From the NCBI GenBank assembly GCA_964370095.1, contig CAYJHJ010000019.1:1-31051 (forward strand): a DNA stretch of 31,051 nucleotides. Reading direction: 5' to 3'. Made by a program: the position numbers and the translations under genes. Under the pieces are notes generated by a model. That model was given only the letters and a program-made list of their open reading frames with translations, searched no databases and was not told where the DNA came from. How positions within the stretch are numbered: position 1 is the first letter of the stretch; each line of letters starts with the position of its first letter. The DNA is from CAYJAZ01 sp964370095 (GTDB taxonomy: Bacteria > Desulfobacterota > Desulfovibrionia > Desulfovibrionales > Desulfovibrionaceae). Positions 1 through 7,273 of the stretch are shown here, in pieces.

Positions 1-1
1 A

Positions 2-124
2 ATAAAAACTACTATTGATAAAGGCCTTTCAAAAGAAGAAATGGCTATAGCTAGTGCGTATCGTGAAACCATTCATAACATTGAAGAATGTATTGATGAT
101 GTTCATGCTAAAATTAATAAATAA
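2..124 (+). CDS. C-terminal fragment of small helical T3SS protein (possible SctE-like needle co-chaperone)
   Basis: The window opens inside a reading frame that ends at the TAA at 122-124; only the last 40 residues are visible. They are polar and helix-forming (for example EEMAIASAYRETIHNIEECI) and end in HAKINK. The gene lies 27 bases upstream of the needle gene. In Ysc-type and chlamydial clusters a small co-chaperone (SctE) of the needle subunit sits exactly there, pairing with the SctG protein encoded on the other side of sctF. The assignment rests on position and helical character; no family motif is visible in the fragment. Confidence 0.5.
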   Translation: MKTTIDKGLSKEEMAIASAYRETIHNIEECIDDVHAKINK

Positions 125-151
125 AAATAAACCTTAATATAAGGAGATGTT

Positions 152-397
152 ATGTCAATACAAACAGGAATTGATGTAGGCGAAATGTTCAATAAAGGAA
201 CTCAAGGCTTAGCTGATGAAGGCGCAAAAATTCAAGAAATGATGAATAAAATATCAACAGATGAATCAATCAACCAAGAAGATTTATTAGAAATTCAATT
301 TGCAATGGGTCAATACAATGCAAAGCTTGAAACACTTTCTTCAATTACAAAATCAATACAAGATATGCTTAAAAGCTTAGCACAAAGAACAGGCTAA
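152..397 (+). CDS. sctF: T3SS needle filament subunit SctF
   Basis: This 81-residue protein is the size expected for the YscF/MxiH/PrgI needle family. The N-terminal half is polar and helical. The C-terminal half carries the family pattern of a second helix with LLEIQFAMGQYNAKLETLSS followed by SITKSIQDMLKSL, which lines up by eye with the Ysc needle tail (ADLQHSIN... then STIVRSMKDLMQ). No cysteine and no signal peptide are present, as expected for a T3SS-exported subunit. A strong Shine-Dalgarno AAGGAG at 141-146 sets the start. Needle subunits polymerise outside the cell into the hollow conduit. The flanking small helical and TPR proteins are probably its chaperone pair. Confidence 0.88.
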   Translation: MSIQTGIDVGEMFNKGTQGLADEGAKIQEMMNKISTDESINQEDLLEIQFAMGQYNAKLETLSSITKSIQDMLKSLAQRTG

Positions 398-442
398 TAG
401 TTTTCTATACAAAAATAAACCTAACAAAACAAAGGGAATATA

Positions 443-811
443 ATGACTTTTCTACAGGAAAATCAAAAACAAAGGCTTCTTGATATAGCTTATACCATTG
501 CACATCATGGCAAAATCCCGCAAGCAAACGCCATCTTTGAGGCATTTTTACTTGAAAAACCTGCCTTTGCACCTGCACTTATAGGTAAAGCACTCACTCT
601 TCTTATGATTAATAAATTTGAAGACTCTGAAAAAATTCTTCTGGAAGTTCTAAATACAAATAATGATGACAAAGAAGCACGTGCTATGCTGTCTCTTTGC
701 TATTTTCTATCAGGAAATTCTTCAAAAGCAAAAGAAGAAGCATTGAAGTTAAGTGAAAATGACGGCGAAGCTTATCAACTTGCCAGCTCTCTTCTTGCAG
801 AGTTGGGCTAA
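443..811 (+). CDS. sctG: TPR protein, SctG-like needle chaperone
   Basis: A 122-residue cytoplasmic protein made of tetratricopeptide-like helical hairpins. The pattern A..F..FL..KP.FAPALIGKAL at about residues 27-50 and the two following repeats (FEDSEKILLEVL..NNDDKEARAMLSLCYF and SKAKEEALKLSE) are TPR-like. The place right after the needle gene matches SctG of Ysc and CdsG of Chlamydia, which form a heterodimer with SctE that keeps needle monomers unpolymerised. The start follows AAAGGGA at about 430. TPR content is visible; the chaperone role is inferred from synteny. Confidence 0.65.
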   Translation: MTFLQENQKQRLLDIAYTIAHHGKIPQANAIFEAFLLEKPAFAPALIGKALTLLMINKFEDSEKILLEVLNTNNDDKEARAMLSLCYFLSGNSSKAKEEALKLSENDGEAYQLASSLLAELG

Positions 812-837
812 GCTTCACTTTTTGAGGTTATAAAGCC

Positions 838-1452
838 ATGACAATGCTTGAATCAAAGCTTTTTACAGCCTTATCGGAGCTGGGTAATGCAAAGGGTTTT
901 GGGCTAAAAAGTGAAGGCCCGGGCAAAGCCCCGGAAGACTTGGTGAAGGCTTTTGAGGAAGCTATGGCAAACCTTGATCAACATGCTTCTGATGCTCAAG
1001 CAAGTTTAAATGACTTTGGTTCTCATGAATTTTCTCAAGAGTTAACAAACGAAAAAGTGCATGAAATAAACTTTCAAGATGAAAATATAGGCATAGAAAC
1101 CCAGCATGAAAACAACCGCTACAAAGGGCCTGCCGAAGAAGTTCCATCAATTTCAAGCACAGATGAAACTCAATCTTATAAAGTAAAGAATGATGAATCG
1201 GAAAACATAAACCCACATAATGTTCACAAAACGGAACATGCAGAAAATATCAAGCAACACTCAGAGGAACTGGTGCAAGAATTAAGCTCACTTTTTGAAA
1301 AGATTTCACAGCCGGGAGCTTCTTTGAGTCATATGGAGCTTTATAGAGCACAATATATTATGGGTATGTTAAAAGTTCAATCACAAGCCGGAATGAAAGT
1401 TTCACAAAATGTTTCACAAGGTTTAGAATCAATGCTCAAACAAAAAGAATAA
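838..1452 (+). CDS. sctI: Probable T3SS inner rod protein SctI with long N-terminal extension
   Basis: A 204-residue protein whose first ~140 residues are low-complexity, acidic and rich in H/N/E. The last ~60 residues look like the inner-rod family (YscI/PrgJ/MxiI). A segment LSHMELYRAQYIMGMLKVQ is followed by AGMKVSQNVSQGLESML. This matches the family pattern of L-x-x-Q-Y-x(8-12)-helix, then V-S-x-x-x-Q-G-(I/L)-x-x-L-(L/M) at the extreme C-terminus. The next gene is sctJ, the normal partner of sctI in Ysc operons. Family members are usually about 100-140 residues, so this one is long. A GAGG at 824-827 supports the ATG at 838; a second in-frame ATG at 844 is possible. Confidence 0.62.
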   Translation: MTMLESKLFTALSELGNAKGFGLKSEGPGKAPEDLVKAFEEAMANLDQHASDAQASLNDFGSHEFSQELTNEKVHEINFQDENIGIETQHENNRYKGPAEEVPSISSTDETQSYKVKNDESENINPHNVHKTEHAENIKQHSEELVQELSSLFEKISQPGASLSHMELYRAQYIMGMLKVQSQAGMKVSQNVSQGLESMLKQKE

Positions 1453-1487
1453 AACTTGTAGGTGAATAAAGGTAGGTTCTAGAATAT

Positions 1488-2252
1488 ATGAAAAAATTAA
1501 AAGTCCTTTTAGTTCTTTTTTGCTTGCTTCTTAGTGGGTGTAATAGTGTTGAAATATATACAGGTTTAACTGAAAATCAAGCAAATTTAATGCTTTCAAC
1601 ACTTTTAAAACGCGGAATTCAAGCTGAAAAAGCTTCACTTGGGAAAGATGGATATAGTGTTAGCGTCAGCTCTGAGCAAACAGTGCAAGCACTTGAAATT
1701 TTGCATGAAAACTCTTTACCTCGTGAAGACTATCAAAACTTAGGCACTGTTTTTAGTGGGCAAAGCATGATTGCATCTGCCAGTGAAGAAAAATCACGTC
1801 TTGCTTATGCTATTTCACAAGAATTAGCCGACACTTTTTCACGTATTGACGGTGTTTTAAATGCAAGAGTGCATATTGTTTTACATGAGGTTGATACTGT
1901 CAGCAATGTAACAACAGAAGCCAGTGCTTCCGTTTTTATTCGTCATACACCTGATTCATCTGTTGTGAACTTTATTCCAAAAATTAAAGAACTTACTGCC
2001 GGCGCGGTTGCGGATTTAGAAATTGACAATGTTGCTGTTATGTTGGTGCCAGCACGTGATGATGTTACTGTGCCACCGCCTCAACAAACATCGGGCTTTA
2101 GCTTTTTCACTCAAAGTGGTTCGCTTAACTTTTCCTTCATAGGCTTTGCGCTTGCTATAGCACTTTTAATCAATGCACTTATCTTTGGAATTCAAATTAT
2201 TAGGGAAAAACAAAAAAATAAAAGCCTTTCTGATAATAAGGAAAATGAATAA
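1488..2252 (+). CDS. sctJ: T3SS inner-membrane ring lipoprotein SctJ
   Basis: A 254-residue YscJ/PrgK/FliF-like lipoprotein. Residues 1-18 form a lipoprotein signal peptide with lipobox LSGC, so Cys18 would be lipidated. The first ring-building domain starts right after (VEIYTGLTENQANLMLSTL, then QALEILHENSLPR). The second follows with ELADTFSRIDGVLNARVHIVL, a hallmark of the family. A single C-terminal transmembrane helix lies at about 214-238, followed by a short basic tail. SctJ forms the 24-mer inner-membrane ring of the injectisome base with SctD, which is not in the window. The gene overlaps the next one by one base, indicating coupled translation. Confidence 0.95.
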   Translation: MKKLKVLLVLFCLLLSGCNSVEIYTGLTENQANLMLSTLLKRGIQAEKASLGKDGYSVSVSSEQTVQALEILHENSLPREDYQNLGTVFSGQSMIASASEEKSRLAYAISQELADTFSRIDGVLNARVHIVLHEVDTVSNVTTEASASVFIRHTPDSSVVNFIPKIKELTAGAVADLEIDNVAVMLVPARDDVTVPPPQQTSGFSFFTQSGSLNFSFIGFALAIALLINALIFGIQIIREKQKNKSLSDNKENE

Positions 2253-2941
2253 TGCATCAAGATTTTTTCTATGAAATGTTAAAATATAAACCTTTGCTGT
2301 ATAAAAAAATTCTTAAAGAATTTAGCCAAGAAAGCAAGAAATATGAAGAAGACTTCTTTGAAAATTCTTCTGATTTTCTATTTTCTAAAAATGCAGAAAA
2401 ACAAAATTTAGTATTTCTTTTAGAAAATCCAAAAATAAAACAATACCTTTCAAAAGCTAAAAATGATTTTTCATGGGACTATACGCATGAAGAAAAAAGA
2501 TTAACACTTCTCAGCAAAAAAGAACTTGAAAAATTGGCCCTTTATTTCGGAACTTCCATACATGCTCAAGAAATTGCCCATACTGTTCACAAAGAGAAAC
2601 TTTTACCACTTAAAAATGACTTGGGTGATGAATTATATGTTTATGCTTTGGAAAGAGGGCAGTATATGCTTTTGCAATTAGCTGATATTTTATCAAAATT
2701 TGATAAAGACCTTGCACTTGTCGAACGTGTAAAATTGCATGGGCAAGTAGCTTTAAAAATAATCACTTCTTCATGGAGCGATAAAGAAAAAGAAAAGCTT
2801 CCTCTTTTAATACAAAAAGAAAGCCAGATGGAAAAAGATGGATTCAAGTTTTCAGAAAATGAATTGCATGCAATCTATTTTGCATTAAAAAAAATTCTTA
2901 TTAAAGAAATTACAAGCGAGTGGCAGCAATGTTTAGACTAA
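2252..2941 (+). CDS. SctK-position cytoplasmic T3SS protein
   Basis: A 229-residue, Lys/Glu-rich, mostly helical protein without signal peptide or membrane segment. Its ATG shares one base with the sctJ stop codon, and its 3' end overlaps sctL, so it is translationally coupled on both sides. In Ysc-type clusters the gene between sctJ and sctL is sctK, whose product links the SctQ/SctL/SctN sorting platform to the membrane ring. SctK proteins are about 200-230 residues and very poorly conserved, so the call rests on position and size. I see no clear sequence motif. Confidence 0.5.
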   Translation: MHQDFFYEMLKYKPLLYKKILKEFSQESKKYEEDFFENSSDFLFSKNAEKQNLVFLLENPKIKQYLSKAKNDFSWDYTHEEKRLTLLSKKELEKLALYFGTSIHAQEIAHTVHKEKLLPLKNDLGDELYVYALERGQYMLLQLADILSKFDKDLALVERVKLHGQVALKIITSSWSDKEKEKLPLLIQKESQMEKDGFKFSENELHAIYFALKKILIKEITSEWQQCLD

Positions 2942-3540
2942 ATTCAAACAAAATACGCTTAGCACCCGAAACAAAAATCATTAAGGCTAAAGATTATGGA
3001 CTTTACCTTGAAGCTTCAGATATCATTACAAAAGCTGAAGAAAAGGCAAAAGAAATAGAAGAAGAAGCCAAAAAAGTGTATGAAAGCCAAAAAAAAGCCG
3101 GCTATGAAGATGGCATATTAGAAGGCAGAATGGAGTATGGCGAAAAAATGCTTGATACAGCCATGGCTGCTATTAATTATTTAGAAAATTTAGAAGAAGC
3201 TCTTGTAAAAACAGTAAATTCTGCGGTAAGAAAAATTATCACAGATATTGATAAAGATGAGCTTATTGTAAAGATTATACGTTCTGCACTTTTGCATATG
3301 CACTCACAACAAAAAGTTTTATTGAAAATATCTGCAGAAGATGAAGATGCTGTTCGCAATTCTTTAGATTTAATGCTTAAAACAGCACCCGGCTCTTTGT
3401 CATATATTGATATTGTTGTTGATCCTCGTATGAATAGGGGCGATTGTATTTTAGAAAGCGAATTAGGCCTACTTGATGCAAGTTTAGATACTCAATTAAG
3501 AATTTTAGAAAATGCACTTCTAAAAAAAGTGAAGAACTAG
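2929..3540 (+). CDS. sctL: T3SS ATPase stator SctL
   Basis: With the ATG at 2929 this is a 203-residue YscL/FliH/CdsL-like protein. An upstream GTG at 2920 is possible but would add only three residues; family members begin with M-(K/F)-F/R-like ends, so I prefer the ATG. An N-terminal stretch is followed by an Ala/Glu/Lys-rich coiled coil (ITKAEEKAKEIEEEAKK) and a GYEDGILEGR segment typical of FliH/SctL. The C-terminal domain has AVRKIITDIDKDELIVKIIRS and GDCILESELGLLDASLDTQL, the conserved family tail. SctL dimers tether and restrain ATPase SctN. The gene overlaps its upstream neighbour by 13 bases and lies one base before sctN. Confidence 0.9.
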   Translation: MFRLNSNKIRLAPETKIIKAKDYGLYLEASDIITKAEEKAKEIEEEAKKVYESQKKAGYEDGILEGRMEYGEKMLDTAMAAINYLENLEEALVKTVNSAVRKIITDIDKDELIVKIIRSALLHMHSQQKVLLKISAEDEDAVRNSLDLMLKTAPGSLSYIDIVVDPRMNRGDCILESELGLLDASLDTQLRILENALLKKVKN

Positions 3541-3541
3541 C

Positions 3542-4858
3542 ATGGCTTTTGAATATATAGAAGAAATTTTAGATGAAACCATAAAAAACCTCTCTACCAT
3601 TGAGGTTCGTGGCAGGGTTGACCAAGTCATTGGCACGATAATTCGTGCTATTGTGCCCGGTGTGAAAGTGGGTGAACTATGTATCTTGAGAAATCCCTTT
3701 GATTCATGGACTCTTAAAGCAGAAGTTGTTGGTTTTATTAAAAATATAGCCTTACTTACCCCTTTAGGGGATATGCAGGGCATTTCCCCCACAACTGAAG
3801 TAATACCAACAGGTGAAATTCTTTCCGTTCCGGTGGGTGAAGAGCTTTTAGGTAGAGTTATAGATGGAGTAGGTGAGGCTTTAGATAGTGGCCCTGCAAT
3901 TAAAACAAGAATACGCTATCCTGTTTATGCAGATGCCCCAAACCCAATGACGCGTAAAATTATTTCAAAGCCAATTTCTCTTGGGCTTCGTTCTTTAGAT
4001 GGTATTCTTACTTGCGGCGAAGGGCAAAGAATGGGAATTTTTGCTGCTGCAGGTGGTGGTAAATCCACCTTATTATCAAGCATAATAAAAGGTTGTTCTG
4101 CAGATGTGTGTGTGCTTGCCCTTATTGGTGAGCGTGGCAGAGAAGTGCGTGAATTTATTGAAAATGATCTTGGAGAAGAAGGCAGAAAAAAAGCTGTTTT
4201 GGTTGTTTCCACTTCTGACAGATCTTCAATGGAAAGATTAAAAGCAGCATATACAGCAACTGCAGTTGCCGAATTTTTCAGAGATCAAGGCAAAAGCGTT
4301 CTTTTGATGATGGACAGCGTAACCCGCTTTGGCAGAGCACAAAGGGAAATAGGTCTTGCAGCAGGTGAGCCGCCTACAAGGCGAGGCTTTCCGCCTTCTG
4401 TTTTTTCACAGCTTCCAAAACTTATGGAAAGAGCCGGCAATAATCACAAAGGATCAATTACCGCTTTATATACTGTTCTTGTTGAGGGCGACGACATGAC
4501 AGAACCTATTGCAGATGAAACACGTTCAATACTTGACGGACACATTATTCTTTCACGTAAGCTTGCTTCTGCAAACCATTATCCGGCAATAGATGTTCAG
4601 GCAAGTGTGAGCCGTGTGATGAGTGCTATAACCTCAAAAGAACATAAAGAAGCAGCACAAAAACTAAGAAAAATTTTAGCAAAATATGCTGAAGTTGAAC
4701 TTTTGGTGCAGATAGGTGAATATAAAAAAGGAAGTGATGAAGAGGCTGATTTTGCTCTTGACAGAATTCAAGCTGTAAACACTTTTCTAAAACAAGGGCT
4801 TGATGAAAAAAGTTCTTTTGAAGAAACCCTTCAAGCACTACAAAAGGTTGTTTCTTGA
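3542..4858 (+). CDS. sctN: T3SS ATPase SctN
   Basis: A 438-residue cytoplasmic rotary-type ATPase of the SctN/FliI/F1-beta family. Walker A AAAGGGKST is at 168-176 (Lys174). Walker B LLMMDS is at 254-259 (Asp258) and is followed by the family signature VTRFGRAQREIGLAAGEPP. An N-terminal beta-barrel domain (VRGRVDQVIGTIIRAIVPGVKVGELC) is present and the length is typical. It uses ATP hydrolysis to strip chaperones and unfold substrates at the export gate. It is called SctN rather than flagellar FliI because it lies between sctL and sctO in a block with needle, rod and lipoprotein-ring genes. The next gene overlaps it by four bases. Confidence 0.96.
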   Translation: MAFEYIEEILDETIKNLSTIEVRGRVDQVIGTIIRAIVPGVKVGELCILRNPFDSWTLKAEVVGFIKNIALLTPLGDMQGISPTTEVIPTGEILSVPVGEELLGRVIDGVGEALDSGPAIKTRIRYPVYADAPNPMTRKIISKPISLGLRSLDGILTCGEGQRMGIFAAAGGGKSTLLSSIIKGCSADVCVLALIGERGREVREFIENDLGEEGRKKAVLVVSTSDRSSMERLKAAYTATAVAEFFRDQGKSVLLMMDSVTRFGRAQREIGLAAGEPPTRRGFPPSVFSQLPKLMERAGNNHKGSITALYTVLVEGDDMTEPIADETRSILDGHIILSRKLASANHYPAIDVQASVSRVMSAITSKEHKEAAQKLRKILAKYAEVELLVQIGEYKKGSDEEADFALDRIQAVNTFLKQGLDEKSSFEETLQALQKVVS

Positions 4859-5328
4859 TTTATCCACTGTCTGCCCTTCTAAGCGTGCGTCATTATCGTG
4901 AAGATTCTGCAAAAAATGACGTACTTATAGAAGAAAAAAAATTAAAGCTTGAAAAAGAAAAATTTAAAAAATTAGAGGATGAAGTTTTTCGTTATAAAGA
5001 AAAAATGCCTGAGCTTGTTGAAGCTGAATATGCCAAAATAATTGGCAAAAAATGCAAAATGAAAGATATTGATATAACAAAAGAAGAGGTTGCAAAAATT
5101 GAGCAGGTTTTAGTTGATAAAGAAATTAAGCTAGAAGCTCAAAAGCAAGTTCTTGTTGCAAGTGAAGAAAGTCTTCAAAAAGCTAAAATTGCATTAAACT
5201 TTGCAAGAAAAGAAGCTTCAAAAATAGAAAAGCATAAAGAAATTTGGTCTGAAATCGCAAAAAAAGAAGCTGAACGCCTTGAAGACTTGGAGCTAGAAGA
5301 GTTTTCAACGCATAAAGAGCTTGACTAA
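4855..5328 (+). CDS. sctO: T3SS ATPase central stalk SctO
   Basis: A 157-residue protein predicted to be one long antiparallel coiled coil (Lys/Glu-rich heptads such as EEKKLKLEKEKFKKLEDEV). This is the fold and size of YscO/CdsO/FliJ, the stalk that inserts into the SctN hexamer. The start is an unusual TTG that overlaps the sctN stop in a TTGA junction. AAGG at 4844-4847 lies seven bases upstream and fits reinitiation by ribosomes leaving sctN. The N-terminal IYPLSALLSVRHYRED is like other SctO proteins (YPL..ll.iR..rE). The last codons carry a promoter -35 for the next unit. Confidence 0.86.
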   Translation: MIYPLSALLSVRHYREDSAKNDVLIEEKKLKLEKEKFKKLEDEVFRYKEKMPELVEAEYAKIIGKKCKMKDIDITKEEVAKIEQVLVDKEIKLEAQKQVLVASEESLQKAKIALNFARKEASKIEKHKEIWSEIAKKEAERLEDLELEEFSTHKELD

Positions 5329-5349
5329 TTTTTTTATACTGAATATAAT
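5321..5349 (+). promoter_or_regulatory. Sigma-70-type promoter upstream of sctP
   Basis: TTGACT (5321-5326) and TATAAT (5344-5349) are separated by exactly 17 bases, so this is a near-consensus housekeeping promoter. The -35 overlaps the sctO stop codon and start of transcription would be near 5356. It would let sctP-sctQ-sctR and downstream genes be transcribed independently of the upstream part of the block. Confidence 0.6.
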
Positions 5350-5366
5350 TTATAAAATTACACCTT

Positions 5367-5382
5367 TGGCACATAACTTGCT
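5367..5382 (+). promoter_or_regulatory. Sigma-54-type (-24/-12) promoter upstream of sctP
   Basis: TGGCACATAACTTGCT matches the RpoN consensus TGGCAC-N5-TTGC(A/T), with GG and GC doublets 12 bases apart. Predicted start is near 5393, which leaves a leader of about 83 bases before sctP. It lies 18 bases downstream of the TATAAT element. The mechanism would require an enhancer-binding protein, which is not encoded in the window. Confidence 0.6.
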
Positions 5383-5475
5383 TATAAGAATAAAATTGAA
5401 TTGATTAACAACGAAGTTGGCAGGCAGAATATATGCCTTTATGAGTAAATTATGCCAAATTCAAAGGAAGTAAGT

Positions 5476-6108
5476 ATGAGTAGAATAGAGTCTTCAAATA
5501 CCTCTGCATCAAGAGCAGAATCAAATGACAATATTGTAGCGCCTGATGAAAAAACTAAAAATGAGTTTAATCAACTTTTGCACGCTAAAAGCCAGCTAGA
5601 AAAAAATGAAAAACTTCTAAAACAAAGCGAAAAAATGCTCTCTCAAAAGGCTTTTCATGAGCAAGGTCAATCAATGCCAAGCCCTGATTCACTTTTTGCT
5701 TCATTACAAAATAATCAAAGTAATGAAACAAAGCTAGGGGCTGCGCAAAATATGGGTCAAACAAATTTTGATACAAGCCAAATTCAAGAAATTGCAGACA
5801 GAATTTTGGTTGCTACAAATAAAGATGGCTCACAAGAGGTACGCATTTCCATAAATGATCAAGCCTTAGCCGGAACTGAAGTACGCATTAATAAATCATT
5901 GGATGGGCAACTCAATATTCGATTTGAAACAAGCAATGCCAATTCATTTCAAACTCTTGTAAGCTCTCAAGACATATTAAAGTCTGCCCTTGAAACTCAA
6001 GCAAGCAATGTGCGAATTGAAGTTTCACAAGGCTCACAGCAAGGGCAAAACCAAGGTGAATCACGTGGAAAAATGGGCTATTTTCAAGAAGATGAAGAAA
6101 TGAATTAG
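5476..6108 (+). CDS. sctP: T3SS needle-length regulator / substrate-specificity switch SctP
   Basis: A 210-residue protein, using the ATG at 5476, which has AAGGAAG about six bases upstream; an in-frame ATG at 5452 lacks a good ribosome site. The first ~110 residues are Ser/Gln/Asn/Lys-rich and probably disordered, as in molecular-ruler proteins. The C-terminal part holds a FliK/SctP-like globular domain: QEVRISINDQALAGTEVRIN, then GQLNIRFETSNA and SQDILKSALETQASNVRIEV, the usual beta-strand pairs followed by a helix. A Gln/Gly-rich tail follows. The position between sctO and sctQ is the canonical sctP slot. Its domain interacts with SctU to stop needle growth. Confidence 0.75.
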   Translation: MSRIESSNTSASRAESNDNIVAPDEKTKNEFNQLLHAKSQLEKNEKLLKQSEKMLSQKAFHEQGQSMPSPDSLFASLQNNQSNETKLGAAQNMGQTNFDTSQIQEIADRILVATNKDGSQEVRISINDQALAGTEVRINKSLDGQLNIRFETSNANSFQTLVSSQDILKSALETQASNVRIEVSQGSQQGQNQGESRGKMGYFQEDEEMN

Positions 6109-6114
6109 CTTTCC

Positions 6115-6157
6115 TTTAATTTAATAAATATATTTTCTTTTAATTTAATAAATATAT
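6115..6157 (+). repeat. Two-copy AT-rich tandem repeat between sctP and sctQ
   Basis: A 19-base unit beginning TTTAATTTAATAAATATAT occurs at 6115-6133 and again, identical, at 6139-6157 (period 24). The second copy ends eight bases before the sctQ ATG, where no strong Shine-Dalgarno sequence is visible. Confidence 0.85.
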
Positions 6158-6164
6158 AAAGTAG

Positions 6165-7271
6165 ATGCGCATGAAACATAATTATACTACAATAGAAGCA
6201 GTTTTTCATAATTCTCTGATTCTTCACCTTGAAAAATTAGAGTTTACGATTGCAAATACAGCCTGTTCTTTGAGCTATCTACCTGATTGCCCGTCTTTTT
6301 CACCTGCACTCTCTTTAAATTTCAATTTTTTGCAGGAGAATAACAAAGCAGATTTTTTTGATTTATCTTTTCTTTCATTGCATAAAGATACTTCTGCTCT
6401 TGATAATTTTGAAGAGTTGCCAAGCAATTTAAAACAAGCAATAGCTGAATTTGTTTTTGAAGATATTTTATCTGCTCTTTCAAAACAACTTGAAATGCCA
6501 ATTACTTTTCTTAGCAGTGCTGAGCCTGTTGATGAAAGTAATTTACTTTATCCTTTTAGCTTTAATTTTACATTTTTAGATAAAAGTTGTCCTATAACCC
6601 TCTATCTTACAAGTAAAAGCCTTGAAGCCTGCCTTCCAAGCCTAAAGAAGCTGCCTAAGAAAAAACAAGACTTAAGCACAATTGCCCTTGCTTGCACCGT
6701 GCAAATAGGCAGTGTTGACTTATCTCTTAGTGCGTTGCAAAATCTTGAAGCAGGTGATGTTATTTTACCGGATACGCTAACCTACACAACAAAAGAAAGT
6801 AATGATAATGTTGCTGTTTTTACTGCACTTGGAATGAGTGAATACAATAATTTTCCGCAATTTTTATGCACTATTGAAAACTCTATGCTTACACTAAAAC
6901 AAATATATAGCCCTATAGAGGAAAAAAACATGAGCGAAGAAAATCAAATACAAAGCGAAATTCAAGAAAATATACCTCAAGAAGAAGCTGAAAATTCATC
7001 TTCCGAAGAAAAAAAGAAAGAGCAAAGTGCTATACAAGAATCTAATTTCAGTGATATAAAAGTAAAACTTGTTTTTGAACTTGAAAGACGTATGATGAGC
7101 ATAAGTGAATTGCAAAACCTTCATGTAGGAACAAATATCTTACTTGAATCTGATAAAAACTCACCTATAACTCTTATGCTTTCAGATACAGCATTTGCTA
7201 AAGCTCGTTTTGTGGATATTGATGGCCAATATGGTTTGCAACTTACCGAAATTTTAGTAAAAAAAGACTAA
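6165..7271 (+). CDS. sctQ: T3SS cytoplasmic ring / sorting-platform protein SctQ
   Basis: A 368-residue protein of the YscQ/CdsQ/FliN family. The N-terminal ~250 residues are divergent. The C-terminal ~75 residues form a SpoA (surface presentation) domain: IKVKLVFELERRMMSISELQNLHVG, then LESDKNSPITLMLSDTAFAKARFVDIDGQYGLQLTEIL, the usual FliN-like pattern. An acidic Glu/Gln/Ser linker (about residues 256-295) separates the halves. Within it an internal ATG with its own ribosome site could yield a short C-terminal product. SctQ forms the cytoplasmic pods that load substrates with SctK/L/N. An alternative start two codons downstream (6171) cannot be excluded. Confidence 0.88.
   Translation: MRMKHNYTTIEAVFHNSLILHLEKLEFTIANTACSLSYLPDCPSFSPALSLNFNFLQENNKADFFDLSFLSLHKDTSALDNFEELPSNLKQAIAEFVFEDILSALSKQLEMPITFLSSAEPVDESNLLYPFSFNFTFLDKSCPITLYLTSKSLEACLPSLKKLPKKKQDLSTIALACTVQIGSVDLSLSALQNLEAGDVILPDTLTYTTKESNDNVAVFTALGMSEYNNFPQFLCTIENSMLTLKQIYSPIEEKNMSEENQIQSEIQENIPQEEAENSSSEEKKKEQSAIQESNFSDIKVKLVFELERRMMSISELQNLHVGTNILLESDKNSPITLMLSDTAFAKARFVDIDGQYGLQLTEILVKKD
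6930..7271 (+). CDS. Possible internal translation product SctQ-C
   Basis: ATG at 6930 is in frame with sctQ (codon 256) and is preceded by AGAGG at 6917-6921 with an eight-base A-rich spacer, a better ribosome site than that of full-length sctQ. The product would be 113 residues: the acidic linker plus the SpoA domain. YscQ, SsaQ and Spa33 are known to make such a C-terminal isoform, which assembles with the full-length protein. The site is seen in the sequence; use of it is inference. Confidence 0.55.
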   Translation: MSEENQIQSEIQENIPQEEAENSSSEEKKKEQSAIQESNFSDIKVKLVFELERRMMSISELQNLHVGTNILLESDKNSPITLMLSDTAFAKARFVDIDGQYGLQLTEILVKKD

Positions 7272-7273
7272 GC

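Noticed and set aside
3542..4858. ATPase as flagellar FliI
   Set aside because: Neighbours are needle, rod, SctJ lipoprotein and SctR/SctQ of a non-flagellar system; no flagellar genes are nearby.
5452..5475. Upstream ATG for sctP
   Set aside because: No Shine-Dalgarno sequence; AAGGAAG lies between it and the ATG at 5476.
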